Shown here: one piece after another, positions 35,732 through 46,089 of the stretch
Layout: every line of letters starts with the position of its first letter
Position numbering within the stretch: the stretch's first letter is position 1
NCBI RefSeq assembly: GCF_000308795.1
Contig: NZ_BAGK01000127.1
Location: forward strand, 1-64,000
Length of the DNA stretch: 64,000 nt
Source of the DNA: Nocardia thailandica NBRC 100428
GTDB taxonomy: Bacteria > Actinomycetota > Actinomycetes > Mycobacteriales > Mycobacteriaceae
Direction: 5' to 3'
Notes under the pieces: model-generated
The model's input: the letters and a program-made list of their open reading frames with translations, nothing else
What the model was told of the DNA's origin: nothing
The model's database searches: none
Position numbers and translations under genes: made by a program

Positions 35732-36541
35732 ATGCCGCCGAATCCGACCGCCGACGCCCTGCTCTCGGCCGTCCTCGCCTCACCGCGCGCGGTCGCCGCG
35801 CACGACAAGTCCGCCTGGGTGGGCCTTTTCGCCGGGGACGCCGAAGTCAACGACCCCGTCGGTTCGCGCCCGCACACCGGTCCCGCGGCGATCGCCCGGT
35901 TCTACGACACCTTCATCGCGCCCAACGACATCGCCTTCGACGTCGCCCGCGATGTGGTCGGCGGGCGGACCGTCGTGCGCGACCTGTTCATCGCGACCAC
36001 CATGTCCACCGGCGCCACCGTCCGGGTCCCCATGCACCTGCGCTACGACCTCGCCGAGCTCGACGGCTCCTGGAAGATCGTCCGCCTCGCCGCGCACTGG
36101 GAGTTCACCGCCATGGTCACCCAGCTCATGCTGCGCACCGGCCTGCCGGGACTGGCCGCCGCGGCGCGGCTCGGGCCGCAACTCGTCGCCCATCAGGGCC
36201 TGTCCGGGGCGGTCGGCCTGCTGCGCGCCGTCCGCTGCGTCGGCAGGCCCGGCAAACACGCCGCCGCCCGCCTGTTCTCGTCGATGGCCGTCGGGGACGG
36301 CGCGCACGTGCGCGCCCTGCTCGGCGCGGCCGCGCTGCGCCGGTCCACCGGCGCGGAGCTCTCGATCGAGGAACTCGCCGCCGCCACCCGGAACCTGCGC
36401 TGGGACAAACTCATCGCCGCGGGCCGCACCGTGTCCGCCTCGGTGACGGTGGACGGCGGCGGCGGGATCGTGTTCGTCGATTTCGCCGCGCGCGGCCGCG
36501 AGATCGTCGCCGTCACCCTGTTCCTCGCCGAGGACCACTGA
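35732..36541 (+). CDS. Ketosteroid isomerase-like (NTF2/SnoaL fold) protein with C-terminal extension
   Basis: 269 residues from an ATG with GGAGGAAA 4 bp upstream. Residues 1-125 form an NTF2-like domain; V-N-D-P-V-G-S-R-P-H-T-G-P-A-A-I-A-R-F-Y matches delta-5-3-ketosteroid isomerases, with D41 where the catalytic base (D38) stands. Residues 126-269 are an extra domain I do not recognise. Known KSIs are about 125 residues, so this is a two-domain variant. Divergent from the 5-alpha-reductase and sharing its KstR box, so a steroid substrate is likely. Confidence 0.8.
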   Translation: MPPNPTADALLSAVLASPRAVAAHDKSAWVGLFAGDAEVNDPVGSRPHTGPAAIARFYDTFIAPNDIAFDVARDVVGGRTVVRDLFIATTMSTGATVRVPMHLRYDLAELDGSWKIVRLAAHWEFTAMVTQLMLRTGLPGLAAAARLGPQLVAHQGLSGAVGLLRAVRCVGRPGKHAAARLFSSMAVGDGAHVRALLGAAALRRSTGAELSIEELAAATRNLRWDKLIAAGRTVSASVTVDGGGGIVFVDFAARGREIVAVTLFLAEDH

Positions 36542-36683
36542 CGAGCTCCCGGGTTCCCGCGCGAGCAGGGCTGCGCCCGAACGTGATTCGGCGGACTCCC
36601 GCCGCGGGGGCGGGTACCGTCGTGGTCGGTGTCGCGGCCGGTGACCGGTGCCGGGGCGCCCGTTCCTGGATGATCGGTGGTTC

Positions 36684-37562
36684 ATGAACTCCTCACTCGT
36701 CGCCACGGCGCTGCCGCCCGCGCTGGCGGTCATCATGTTCGGGCTCGGGCTCTCGCTCACCGGCGCCGATTTCGCGCGGGTGCGTCGCGCGCCCGAGGTG
36801 GTCGTCATCGCGCTGGTGTGCCAGGTGGTCGCCCTGCCCGCTGTGGCGTTCGGCCTGGTCGTCGTGTTCGCCATGGACCCGCTGCTCGCGGTCGGCATGA
36901 TGCTGCTCGCGGCCTCCCCGGGCGGGGCGACGGCGAATCTGTTCAGCCACCTGTTCCGCGGGGACGTGGCGCTCAACGTCACACTGACCGCGGTGAACTC
37001 GGTGCTGTGCGTGGTGACGGTGCCGGTGGTCACCAACCTGGCCGTCGCTCGCTTCGCCCCCGATCAGGCGGCGGAGCTGGGGCTGCAGTTCGGCAAGACG
37101 CTGCAGGTGATCGCGATCGTGCTGATCCCGGTGCTGATCGGGATGGCGGTGCGCCACCGCGCGCCGGGGTTCGCGGCGCGGATGGACCTGCCCGTGCGCG
37201 CGGCCTCCGTCGCGATCCTGGCGATCGTGGTCGTGGCGACCATGATGGCCGACCGCTCCGCGCTGGGCGGCTACCTGCTCGACGTGGGCGCGATCACCGC
37301 CACGTTCTGCGTGATCAGCCTCGCCACCGGCTATCTGGTGCCGCGCGCCTGCGGCGTCACCAGGCCGCAGGCGATCGCCTGCTCGATGGAGATCGGCGTG
37401 CACAACAGCGCCATCGCGATCACCCTGGCCGTCAGCGTGCTCGACAACGCGCGCATCGCCGTTCCCGCCGCCGTCTACGCGGTGCTCATGACGCCGCTGG
37501 CCGTCCTGGCGGGCAGCGTGATCAGCCGGGTCGGGCGCCGGGAACCCGCCGCGGTCGGCTAG
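36684..37562 (+). CDS. Bile acid:sodium symporter (BASS) family transporter
   Basis: 292 residues, about nine hydrophobic segments. L-A-A-S-P-G-G-A-T-A-N-L-F-S-H-L-F-R-G-D-V-A-L-N-V-T-L-T-A-V-N-S is the BASS core sequence, with the crossover/sodium-site region E-I-G-V-H-N-S-A-I-A-I-T in the second half. The family carries bile acids and other organic anions with sodium. It is 142 bp after the KSI-like gene on the same strand, so a steroid acid is a reasonable guess but the genes may not be co-transcribed. ATG 36684 chosen as the start of the first helix; no strong Shine-Dalgarno. Confidence 0.88.
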   Translation: MNSSLVATALPPALAVIMFGLGLSLTGADFARVRRAPEVVVIALVCQVVALPAVAFGLVVVFAMDPLLAVGMMLLAASPGGATANLFSHLFRGDVALNVTLTAVNSVLCVVTVPVVTNLAVARFAPDQAAELGLQFGKTLQVIAIVLIPVLIGMAVRHRAPGFAARMDLPVRAASVAILAIVVVATMMADRSALGGYLLDVGAITATFCVISLATGYLVPRACGVTRPQAIACSMEIGVHNSAIAITLAVSVLDNARIAVPAAVYAVLMTPLAVLAGSVISRVGRREPAAVG

Positions 37563-37803
37563 GCATCCCGCGGTGCGGATACCCGGTGTCTCGGGAAGCG
37601 CCGACAGTCCGGTGGCGGGCGGCACCCTGCCGCTCGGGGCGGGCAATCGCGCGGCTCGCGTCCTGGGTGAGCCGGGCGCCCGAGGTCACCGGGCGACCGA
37701 CCGCGCGTCGATCCGGACGGGCCGGGGAAGACCTGGTCGCGCGGTCGGACGATCGGATTCCCGATATCATGCCTCGGTGGGCGATGGGGAAACCGATGGG
37801 TTG

Positions 37804-38703
37804 ATGGATCTGACGCAGCTGCGCACCTTCCTCGCCGTCTACCGCGCCGGGTCGATGACCGCGGGCGCCCGGCAGGCGGGGGTCTCCCAGCCGACGGTCA
37901 CCCAGCAGTTGCAGGCCCTCGAACGTCGCCTGGGCCGTCCGCTGTTCGAACGCCTGCCCCGCGGTGTCGCGCCGACCCCGGCCGCCGACGACCTGGCCGC
38001 GCGGATCGCCGAGCCGCTCGACGCCCTTGCTGCCGCCTTCGGCACGGGACCGGCCGAGCTCGCCCCGGCCCCCGAACCGCCCGTGCTGCTGGGCGGTCCG
38101 GCGGACTTCCTGGCGGACCGCGCGATCCCGAGCCTCGCGCCCCTGATCGCCGAGGGCGTCCGCGTGCACGTGCGGACCGGGCTCACCGACGACCTGCTCG
38201 CCGCGCTGCACGCCGGGGGCCTGGATCTCGTGGTCGCCACGGTCCGCCCGCGCGGACGCACGGTGACGGCGGAGCCGCTGTGCGACGAAACCTTCGTTCT
38301 GGTGGCCGCCCCCGGAGTGGCCGCGCGGATCGACCGCGCCGCCCTCGCGGCCGACGGCCCCGCCGCCCTGGCGGGGGTGCCGCTGCTCACCTACGCCGTC
38401 GACGTGCCCATCCTGCGCCGCTACTGGCGCCACGTCTTCGGCGTCCGTCTCGACACCCGCCCCGCCCTGGTCGTCGACGACCTGCGCGCCGTGCTCGCCG
38501 CGGTCGTCGCGGGCGCGGGCGTGAGCGTCCTGCCGGACTACCTGTGCGCCCCCGAGCTCGCGGCGGGCGGCCTTGTCGCTCTCCTGACCCCCGACGATCC
38601 GCCGATCAACACGGCGTTCCTGGCCCGGCGCCCCGGCATGCCCGCGCGTCCGCACGTCGATCTGGTGGCCCGCCGCCTCCGCGCCGCGGCCGCCGGGTGG
38701 TGA
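37804..38703 (+). CDS. LysR-family transcriptional regulator
   Basis: 299 residues. N-terminal winged HTH: M-D-L-T-Q-L-R-T-F-L-A-V-Y-R-A-G-S-M-T-A-G-A-R then S-Q-P-T-V-T-Q-Q-L-Q-A-L-E-R-R-L-G-R-P-L-F-E-R. The periplasmic-binding-like effector domain spans about 90-295 and keeps G-A-G-V-S-V-L-P-D-Y near 242. ATG 37804 fits the family start; ATG 37795 in frame is an alternative. No obvious divergent target; it follows the BASS gene by 241 bp. Confidence 0.88.
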   Translation: MDLTQLRTFLAVYRAGSMTAGARQAGVSQPTVTQQLQALERRLGRPLFERLPRGVAPTPAADDLAARIAEPLDALAAAFGTGPAELAPAPEPPVLLGGPADFLADRAIPSLAPLIAEGVRVHVRTGLTDDLLAALHAGGLDLVVATVRPRGRTVTAEPLCDETFVLVAAPGVAARIDRAALAADGPAALAGVPLLTYAVDVPILRRYWRHVFGVRLDTRPALVVDDLRAVLAAVVAGAGVSVLPDYLCAPELAAGGLVALLTPDDPPINTAFLARRPGMPARPHVDLVARRLRAAAAGW

Positions 38704-38716
38704 GCGCGGCGCCGGG

Positions 38717-39508
38717 CTACGCGTCGGCGCGCTCGGCGGGATCGCGCGGCGGTTCCGCGACCGGCGGTCGCGCGCTGTCGCGGGTGTCGCCGAGCTCGGA
38801 CAGGCAGACCCCGACCAGGACCATGATGGTGACCACGGCGCTGATGCCGAGGACGGGTCCGAGCATGTGGAACGCCTCCGATCCCCGGGGCGGCGTCGGG
38901 ACGCGGTAGTCGGCGTGGGCGTGGACGGCGCTCATGCCGGTGTAGTGCATGCCGTTCACGGCCACCCCCATCACGACGGCGGCGCCGACCGTGACACCGA
39001 GATCGTCCACCCACGAGGTGAACCACAGCGCCACCGTCGAGGCGACCACGGCGATGACGACCGAGGCGGCCACCGGCCACAGGCGGTAGGACAGGTGCGC
39101 GTGGGTGTTCATGGCATACATGCCCAGGTAGTGCATCGCGCAGACGCCCAGGCCGGTCAGGGTGCCCGCCGCGAGCAGTGCCTCCACGCCGGGCCGGCCG
39201 CCGCGCACCAGGTACAGGCCCGCGCCGACCACCAGCACCGAGACGACCGCGCTGAGCGCGGTGAGCGGCACGTCGTAGCGGATGACCGCGCCTTGGATCG
39301 AGAAGCCGAGCATGGCCACGAAATGCATGACCCACACCCCGGTTCCGCCGATGGCGATCGCCGCGCCCGCCAGCCAGGCGCCGCCACCACGCGCCGAGCG
39401 GCGATGGCGCACCGCGCACCGCAGCCCGATGAAGCAGCCGAGCACCGACATGACGGCGGCGAGGACCGGGGTGAACCACCCGTAGGTGAAGTGATGGATC
39501 TCGAGCAT
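38717..39508 (-). CDS. Stand-alone MHYT-domain membrane protein
   Basis: 263 residues with seven hydrophobic segments and three MHYT-type repeats, M-H-F-V-A-M, M-H-Y-L-G-M and M-H-Y-T-G-M, whose Met/His residues are thought to bind copper or gas-sensing metal near the outer face. Usually MHYT domains are fused to GGDEF/EAL or kinase domains; here only a short proline/aspartate-rich tail follows, so it either signals through a partner or has another role. Confidence 0.88.
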   Translation of the reverse strand: MLEIHHFTYGWFTPVLAAVMSVLGCFIGLRCAVRHRRSARGGGAWLAGAAIAIGGTGVWVMHFVAMLGFSIQGAVIRYDVPLTALSAVVSVLVVGAGLYLVRGGRPGVEALLAAGTLTGLGVCAMHYLGMYAMNTHAHLSYRLWPVAASVVIAVVASTVALWFTSWVDDLGVTVGAAVVMGVAVNGMHYTGMSAVHAHADYRVPTPPRGSEAFHMLGPVLGISAVVTIMVLVGVCLSELGDTRDSARPPVAEPPRDPAERADA

Positions 39509-39686
39509 GGAGCGGAGCTTTCGGGGTGGAGCGGCCCACGAACGGGCTACCGCGCCGGGTGCGCGGCCCACGATTGGTATCCCGCCGAATGCGCTCCGCG
39601 CCAGCGTGATCGGGCTTCTGTGAGGGTTGTCACGTCATGGATCGTCGTACCGGGTATTGCATTCCGGATATCGCGGTGGCTATGGC

Positions 39687-40382
39687 TCAGGCCAGCCTGC
39701 GCGCGAGTTCCTCGGCGACCCCGGCCGAGGACGCCGGGTTCTGGCCCGTGATCAGTGTGCGGTCGACCACGACGTTGGGCTCCCACGGCGGGCCCTCGAC
39801 GAAGTCGGCGCCCAGGTCGGCGAGGCGGTCCTGCAGGAGCCAGCGCGCCTTGTCGGCGAAACCCGCCTGTGCCTCTTCGGCATTGGTGAAACCGGTCAGC
39901 CGGTACCCGGCGACGCTGCCGCTGCCGTCGGGCCGGGTCGCGGCCAGCAGCGCGGCGGGCGCGTGACACACCACCGCCAGGGGTTTGCCGGAGTCGAGGG
40001 CGGCGGTGAGCAGCGCGCCGGAGGTCGCGTCGACGGCCAGGTCCTCCATGGGGCCGTGCCCGCCGGGGTAGAAGACCGCGTCGACCTCGTCGAGCCGCAC
40101 GTCCGCCAGGTCGAGCGGCGCGCGCAGTTCGGCGCTGGACCGGATCACCTCCGCGCGGTGGGCAGCGGTCTCGGCGCCCCCGTTCGCGTCGGGGGCGAGG
40201 CTGCCCGCGTCGACCACGGGCACCACGCCGCCCGGCGTGGCGACGACGATCTCGTGGCCCGCCGACTTCAGGATCTCGAACGGGACGACGAACTCCTCGG
40301 CCCAGTAGCCGGTCGGATGCCGGGTGCCGTCGGCCAGGGTCCAGTGATCGGCGCCGGTCAGGACGAACAGGATGCGCGACAT
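39687..40382 (-). CDS. DJ-1/PfpI-family protein (Hsp31/glyoxalase III-like)
   Basis: 231 residues. Y-W-A-E-E-F-V-V-P supplies the glutamate seen in Hsp31-type enzymes, Y-P-G-G-H-G-P-M-E-D-L precedes the elbow, and V-V-C-H-A-P-A-A-L-L carries nucleophile C139. This arrangement is typical of the class I amidotransferase-like glyoxalase III/Hsp31 group, which detoxify methylglyoxal or act as deglycase/chaperone. Stand-alone and monocistronic by position. Confidence 0.87.
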   Translation of the reverse strand: MSRILFVLTGADHWTLADGTRHPTGYWAEEFVVPFEILKSAGHEIVVATPGGVVPVVDAGSLAPDANGGAETAAHRAEVIRSSAELRAPLDLADVRLDEVDAVFYPGGHGPMEDLAVDATSGALLTAALDSGKPLAVVCHAPAALLAATRPDGSGSVAGYRLTGFTNAEEAQAGFADKARWLLQDRLADLGADFVEGPPWEPNVVVDRTLITGQNPASSAGVAEELARRLA

Positions 40383-40721
40383 GGGTACTCCTCGGCAGTT
40401 CGTGGTCGGTGGACGACGCCGGCGCGTGGCCGACGGTGACGGCTCGAACCTAGAGCGAGTGCGACTCTACGGCCAATAGGTCTTCCGATGCCGGACATCG
40501 GGATTCCGATGGGAGCCGATTGCGGTATTGGCGATTGTCACATCGAGCGGTATCCCGATTCGTTCCGCTCTCCAGAATCCGGGAAAACGGCCTTCCCGAC
40601 CCCGCCGACCACCGATTATGGACATTCGGTGCACTGCCTGACCCGGGCAGCGGCGCGGCACGGAGCCACGCCGCCGAAGGCACTACCCGGCAGTGCGGCC
40701 GGGCCGAGGAAAGCACGCTGA
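40383..40721. other. Divergent intergenic region without a gene (339 bp)
   Basis: Separates the DJ-1 gene from the acyl-CoA synthetase fusion gene. Lower in GC than its surroundings. I see no convincing ORF or RNA gene. The one clear structure is a perfect inverted repeat CATCGG-GATT-CCGATG at 40496-40511, which could be an operator but has no known match. Promoters for both flanking genes must lie here. Confidence 0.5.
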
Positions 40722-42782
40722 ATGCCGAGTGATGTCGTCGATGTGACCGTGGAGCTCTCCGTCCCACGCCGGCCGCTGTGGGAGGTGTTGCTGGAGCCGC
40801 ACAGTTACCCCCGGCTGTGGACGGGGATCGGTGCCTGCGAACGGGTCGCCGACCCCGACGGGAGCATGGTCTGGCATGTGCGCTTCGGGACCGGGGCGGG
40901 CGGTATCCGGCACTGCGGGCTGGCGGTGTCGGTCGGGCGCTGGTACGAGAGCTTCGAGGTGCGCAGCCCGGAGACGGGCAGTTTCGCCCTGATCCGCCTG
41001 ACCGGCACCGAACAGCGCACCCGCGTCGACGTGACCGTCTTCGCGGCCCCGCGCCTGCATCCGGCCCTCGGCGGGGTGAAGAACGCCGCGATCGGCGACT
41101 GGGTCACCGCGGGGTTGCGCCGCGCCGCCGATGTGGTGCGCGGCGCCCGCACCTCGGTGGTCGCCAACGGCGAACGCGCGCCCATGCGGCGCCGGTCGGA
41201 GATCGTGCGCTGGTGGGTGAACTCGGGCCTGGTCGCCCCGCCGCTGACCTCGGCGCGGCAGCTGCGTTCGCTGTACCGCTGGGGTTTCAACCTGGCGGGC
41301 GGCTATGCCGCGGGCGCCGCGCACAGCCCCGACCAGGTCGCCCTGATCGACGACGTCAGCACCGTCACCTTCGACCAGACCGACAAGCGCACCACCGCGC
41401 TGGCCGCGGCCATGTACGAGTCCGGGCTGCGCGCGGGTGACGGGATCGGCCTGCTGGCGGGCAACCACTGCGGCATGGTCGAGACCATGGTCGCCGCGGG
41501 CAAACTCGGCGTGGACGTCGCGCTGCTGAACTCCGGCCTGTCGGGGCGGCGCATCGAGGAGATCGTGCAGCGCCACCGCCTGTCGGCGCTGTTCGTCGAC
41601 TCCGATCTCACCCACCTCGTGCAGTACCTGCACCGGGATCTGCCGCGCTACCTCACCGACGACGTGCCCCCCGGCGCGGGCCACCACAGCATCGAGGACC
41701 TGGTCGCCCTGGGACACACCAAGTTTCCCGTGCCGACGGTCGCGGGCCGGTTCATCGTGCTGACCTCGGGCACCTCGGGTTCGCCCAAGGGGGCGCGCCG
41801 TCCGCACGCCAAGGGCTTCGACACCCTGGTGGCGTTGCTGTCGCGGATCCCGATCCACGTGGGCAGCACGATGATGATCCCGGCGCCGCTGTTCCACACC
41901 TGGGGCCTGTCGGCGTTGCAGTTGAGTACGGCGGTGCGGGGCACGGTCGTGCTGACCCAGGGTTTCGACGCCGAGGACTGCCTGCGCCGCGTGGCCGAAC
42001 ACGGCGTGCACACCCTGATCGTGGTGCCGACCATGGTGCAGCGCATGGTCGACCTGCCCGCCGAGGTTCGCGCCCGCTACGACCTGCGCAGTCTGCGGCA
42101 CGTGGTGAGTTGCGGGGCGCCGCTGGCCGCGGTCACCGTGGACCGTTTCCTCGACGGCTACGGCGAGATCCTCTACAACCTCTACGGGTCGACGGAGGTG
42201 TCCTGGGCGACCGTGGCCGGGCCCGATGACCTGCGTGCCGCGCCGACGACGGCGGGGCGGCCACCGCTGGGTACGCGGATCGCGGTCCTCGACGCCGAGC
42301 ACCGGCCGGTGCCGGTCGGTGTCGTCGGGCGGATCTTCGTGGCCAACCACATGCTCTTCGACGGTTATGTCAGCGACGCGCCGCCGACGGAGGCCGACGG
42401 CATGCTCGACACGGGCGACCTCGGCTACCTCGACGCCGAGGGCAGGCTGTTCGTGGCGGGCCGCGACGACGAGATGATCATCTCCGGCGGCGAGAACGTC
42501 TTCCCCCGGCCGGTGGAGGAGGCCCTGGCCTACCTGCCCCAGGTCACCGATGTCGCGGTGGTCGGCGTCCCGGACCGGGAGTTCGGTCAGCGGCTGGCCG
42601 CTTTCCTGGTCAAACACGAAGGCTCCGGCCTGGATTCGGACATGGTCCGCAGCTATGTCCGCAACCGGCTCAGCCGGTTCTCCGTGCCGCGCGACGTGAC
42701 GTTCATGCAGTCGCTGCCGCGCGGGGAGACCGGCAAGATCCTGAAGTGGCAGCTGGTGAACCCGGAGGGCCTCGCGGGCTGA
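40722..42782 (+). CDS. SRPBCC-acyl-CoA synthetase fusion (AMP-binding)
   Basis: 686 residues. Residues 1-145 look like an SRPBCC (START/polyketide cyclase-like) lipid-binding domain (V-T-V-E-L-S-V-P-R-R-P-L-W-E-V-L-L-E-P, R-L-W-T-G-I, a Trp/Tyr-rich sheet). A class I AMP-forming ligase follows: P-loop L-T-S-G-T-S-G-S-P-K-G near 345, Y-G-S-T-E-V near 485, T-G-D-L-G-Y and R-D-D-E-M-I-I-S-G-G-E-N hinge near 580, and catalytic Lys in P-R-G-E-T-G-K-I-L-K near 673. About 140 residues longer than ordinary FadD proteins. Activates a carboxylic acid as CoA thioester; the N-terminal domain may deliver or choose a hydrophobic substrate (inference). Confidence 0.85.
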   Translation: MPSDVVDVTVELSVPRRPLWEVLLEPHSYPRLWTGIGACERVADPDGSMVWHVRFGTGAGGIRHCGLAVSVGRWYESFEVRSPETGSFALIRLTGTEQRTRVDVTVFAAPRLHPALGGVKNAAIGDWVTAGLRRAADVVRGARTSVVANGERAPMRRRSEIVRWWVNSGLVAPPLTSARQLRSLYRWGFNLAGGYAAGAAHSPDQVALIDDVSTVTFDQTDKRTTALAAAMYESGLRAGDGIGLLAGNHCGMVETMVAAGKLGVDVALLNSGLSGRRIEEIVQRHRLSALFVDSDLTHLVQYLHRDLPRYLTDDVPPGAGHHSIEDLVALGHTKFPVPTVAGRFIVLTSGTSGSPKGARRPHAKGFDTLVALLSRIPIHVGSTMMIPAPLFHTWGLSALQLSTAVRGTVVLTQGFDAEDCLRRVAEHGVHTLIVVPTMVQRMVDLPAEVRARYDLRSLRHVVSCGAPLAAVTVDRFLDGYGEILYNLYGSTEVSWATVAGPDDLRAAPTTAGRPPLGTRIAVLDAEHRPVPVGVVGRIFVANHMLFDGYVSDAPPTEADGMLDTGDLGYLDAEGRLFVAGRDDEMIISGGENVFPRPVEEALAYLPQVTDVAVVGVPDREFGQRLAAFLVKHEGSGLDSDMVRSYVRNRLSRFSVPRDVTFMQSLPRGETGKILKWQLVNPEGLAG

Positions 42783-42801
42783 GACCCTCCGGGGCGCGCG
42801 C

Positions 42802-44631
<1,830 letters not shown>

Positions 44632-44646
44632 GGTGCGACGGACTCC

Positions 44647-44928
44647 TCACCCGTAGACGATGCGACGCAGTTGCCGTTCGGTGAATGCCGGCGCCGCCAC
44701 CGGCCGCGCGGCCAGCTCGCCCGCCAGGCGCTGCCAGATCTCGGCGTTGCGCACCTGCCGGGCCTGCAACTCGGCGTGCCGCCGCCGCACGAACTGCTCG
44801 GCGGTCTCGGCGAAGTAGCCGACGACGTCGGCCACCACCCGCGCCGCGACCTGCTCCGGCAGCCCGGTGGAGGCCGCCACATAGCGGACCAGATCGGCGG
44901 TCACTCCGTCATTCACCCGACAGATCAT
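44647..44928 (-). CDS. Small hypothetical protein upstream of glmS
   Basis: About 93 residues from ATG 44928, or 89 from GTG 44916; neither has a clear Shine-Dalgarno. The body is helical and charged (T-A-D-L-V-R-Y-V-A-A-S-T-G-L-P-E-Q-V-A-A-R-V-V-A-D-V-V, then Q-F-V-R-R-R-H-A-E-L-Q). It ends 15 bp before glmS on the same strand, so the two are probably co-transcribed. I do not recognise the family. Confidence 0.55.
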   Translation of the reverse strand: MICRVNDGVTADLVRYVAASTGLPEQVAARVVADVVGYFAETAEQFVRRRHAELQARQVRNAEIWQRLAGELAARPVAAPAFTERQLRRIVYG

Positions 44929-45061
44929 GCACGCTCGGCGCGATTTCACCAACATCTGTGCCCGGATTCGGGCAGGGATGGGTCCGAATTGACGGGGGCC
45001 CCGTGTCTCAGGAGCGCTGGACCGTCCCGCCCGGACGATCCTGCGCCATCATCTTCTTGAC

Positions 45062-45103
45062 TTTCCCACTGGGAAAGAGGGACGCTTGTTTCCAGATAGG
45101 AAA
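45062..45103. promoter_or_regulatory. Two tandem palindromic operators upstream of the membrane protein/wHTH pair
   Basis: TTTCCCACTGGGAAA (45062-45076) is a perfect palindrome and TTTCCAGATAGGAAA (45089-45103) a near copy, with centres 27 bp apart. The first overlaps a -35-like TTGACT (45057-45062) and the second ends just before the GGGAGG ribosome site of the next gene. Position and symmetry suit a dimeric repressor, probably the winged-helix protein encoded second in the operon (inference). Confidence 0.7.
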
Positions 45104-45114
45104 GGGAGGTTCCC

Positions 45115-45579
45115 ATGGAGTACGTAGCTCCTGATCAGGCTCGGGCCGCGCTCGACGCGGTGGAGCGGGCCCGGCGCGGCGTCGACGCCGAAGTCGGCCT
45201 GCCACGGGGATATTGGTGGGCGATGGCCGGGGGATGGGTCGTTCTCGGGGCGATCGGGCAGTGGGCCCCGGCCTGGCTGGCCGTCGCGGCGACCGTGCTG
45301 TTCGGCGCCGGGCACGCCACCCTCGCCTCCCGGCTGCTCGGCGGACAGCGCCGCACCGGCCGGGCGCTGGTCAGCAGGGCGGTCGCGGGCCGGTGGACCG
45401 CGTGGCTGGTGATCGGCATGCTGTGCGGGTTCGTCCTGCTCACCGTCGCGGTGGCGCTCGGGCTGTCGGCAGACGGCGCGCGGCACGCGGCGGTCTGGTC
45501 GGCGGTGTTCGTGGCCGCGGTGATCGGATTCGGGGCGCCGGAGATCCTGCGCACCGGCCGCCGCTGGGTGGGCGCGTGA
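45115..45579 (+). CDS. Small integral membrane protein, hypothetical
   Basis: 154 residues from an ATG with GGGAGG upstream. About four hydrophobic segments (near 35-52, 55-72, 95-115, 122-140) separated by short basic loops; begins with a soluble helical stretch (Q-A-R-A-A-L-D-A-V-E-R-A-R-R-G-V). Overlaps the following regulator gene (GTGA). Actinobacteria often carry such a membrane-protein/PadR- or ArsR-like pair in self-regulated operons. Function unknown. Confidence 0.75.
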   Translation: MEYVAPDQARAALDAVERARRGVDAEVGLPRGYWWAMAGGWVVLGAIGQWAPAWLAVAATVLFGAGHATLASRLLGGQRRTGRALVSRAVAGRWTAWLVIGMLCGFVLLTVAVALGLSADGARHAAVWSAVFVAAVIGFGAPEILRTGRRWVGA

Positions 45580-45929
45580 GCGAGGCCCGCTTCGACGAGC
45601 TGATCCACCCGAGCACGCGGCTCACGCTCGTCGCCACGCTCGCCGCGGTGGACTGGGCCGAGTTCGCGTTCCTCAAGGAGCGTGTGGGACTGTCGGATTC
45701 GGCCCTGTCCAAGCAGCTGGCCACCCTGGAGGAGGCCGGCTACGTCCGCACCGAGCGGCGGCTGTCGGGCACCCGCCACAAGCTGCGGGCCGGGTTGACC
45801 GCGCGCGGCCGCACGGCATTCGACGGGCACATCGCGGCCCTGCGCGAGATCGTCGCGGCGGCGGGTGCGCCCGCGGTCCCCGGAGCCGACGGCGGGGGCG
45901 CGGCTCGCCCTGCCGCGGAGGGTTTTTGA
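45576..45929 (+). CDS. Winged-helix transcriptional regulator (MarR/HTH_27-like)
   Basis: 117 residues from a GTG overlapping the previous stop. L-I-H-P-S-T-R-L-T-L-V-A-T-L-A-A opens the wing-helix domain, S-D-S-A-L-S-K-Q-L-A-T-L-E-E-A-G-Y-V is the recognition region and R-L-S-G-T-R-H-K-L-R-A-G-L-T-A-R-G-R-T-A-F the wing. Typical of small repressors co-transcribed with a membrane protein. Likely binds the twin TTTCC-n5-GGAAA palindromes in front of the operon. Confidence 0.85.
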   Translation: MSEARFDELIHPSTRLTLVATLAAVDWAEFAFLKERVGLSDSALSKQLATLEEAGYVRTERRLSGTRHKLRAGLTARGRTAFDGHIAALREIVAAAGAPAVPGADGGGAARPAAEGF

Positions 45930-46089
45930 GGAGGTGTCACAGGGACGGGCCCGGCCGATCGTGGTCTACCGCAACGGGTTGGGTGGTATCACTACCGATC
46001 GGTTAGGTTGCCCGCAGCAACGGTGACGCAAACATCGCCGCTGCCGCGCTCGGCCGTTCTCCCCTCCCTTTTTCTCGACAGGACAAAAC

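Noticed and set aside
44632..44646. glmS ribozyme/riboswitch.
   Set aside because: The upstream space is 15 bp and filled by a ribosome-binding site; such ribozymes belong to Firmicutes.
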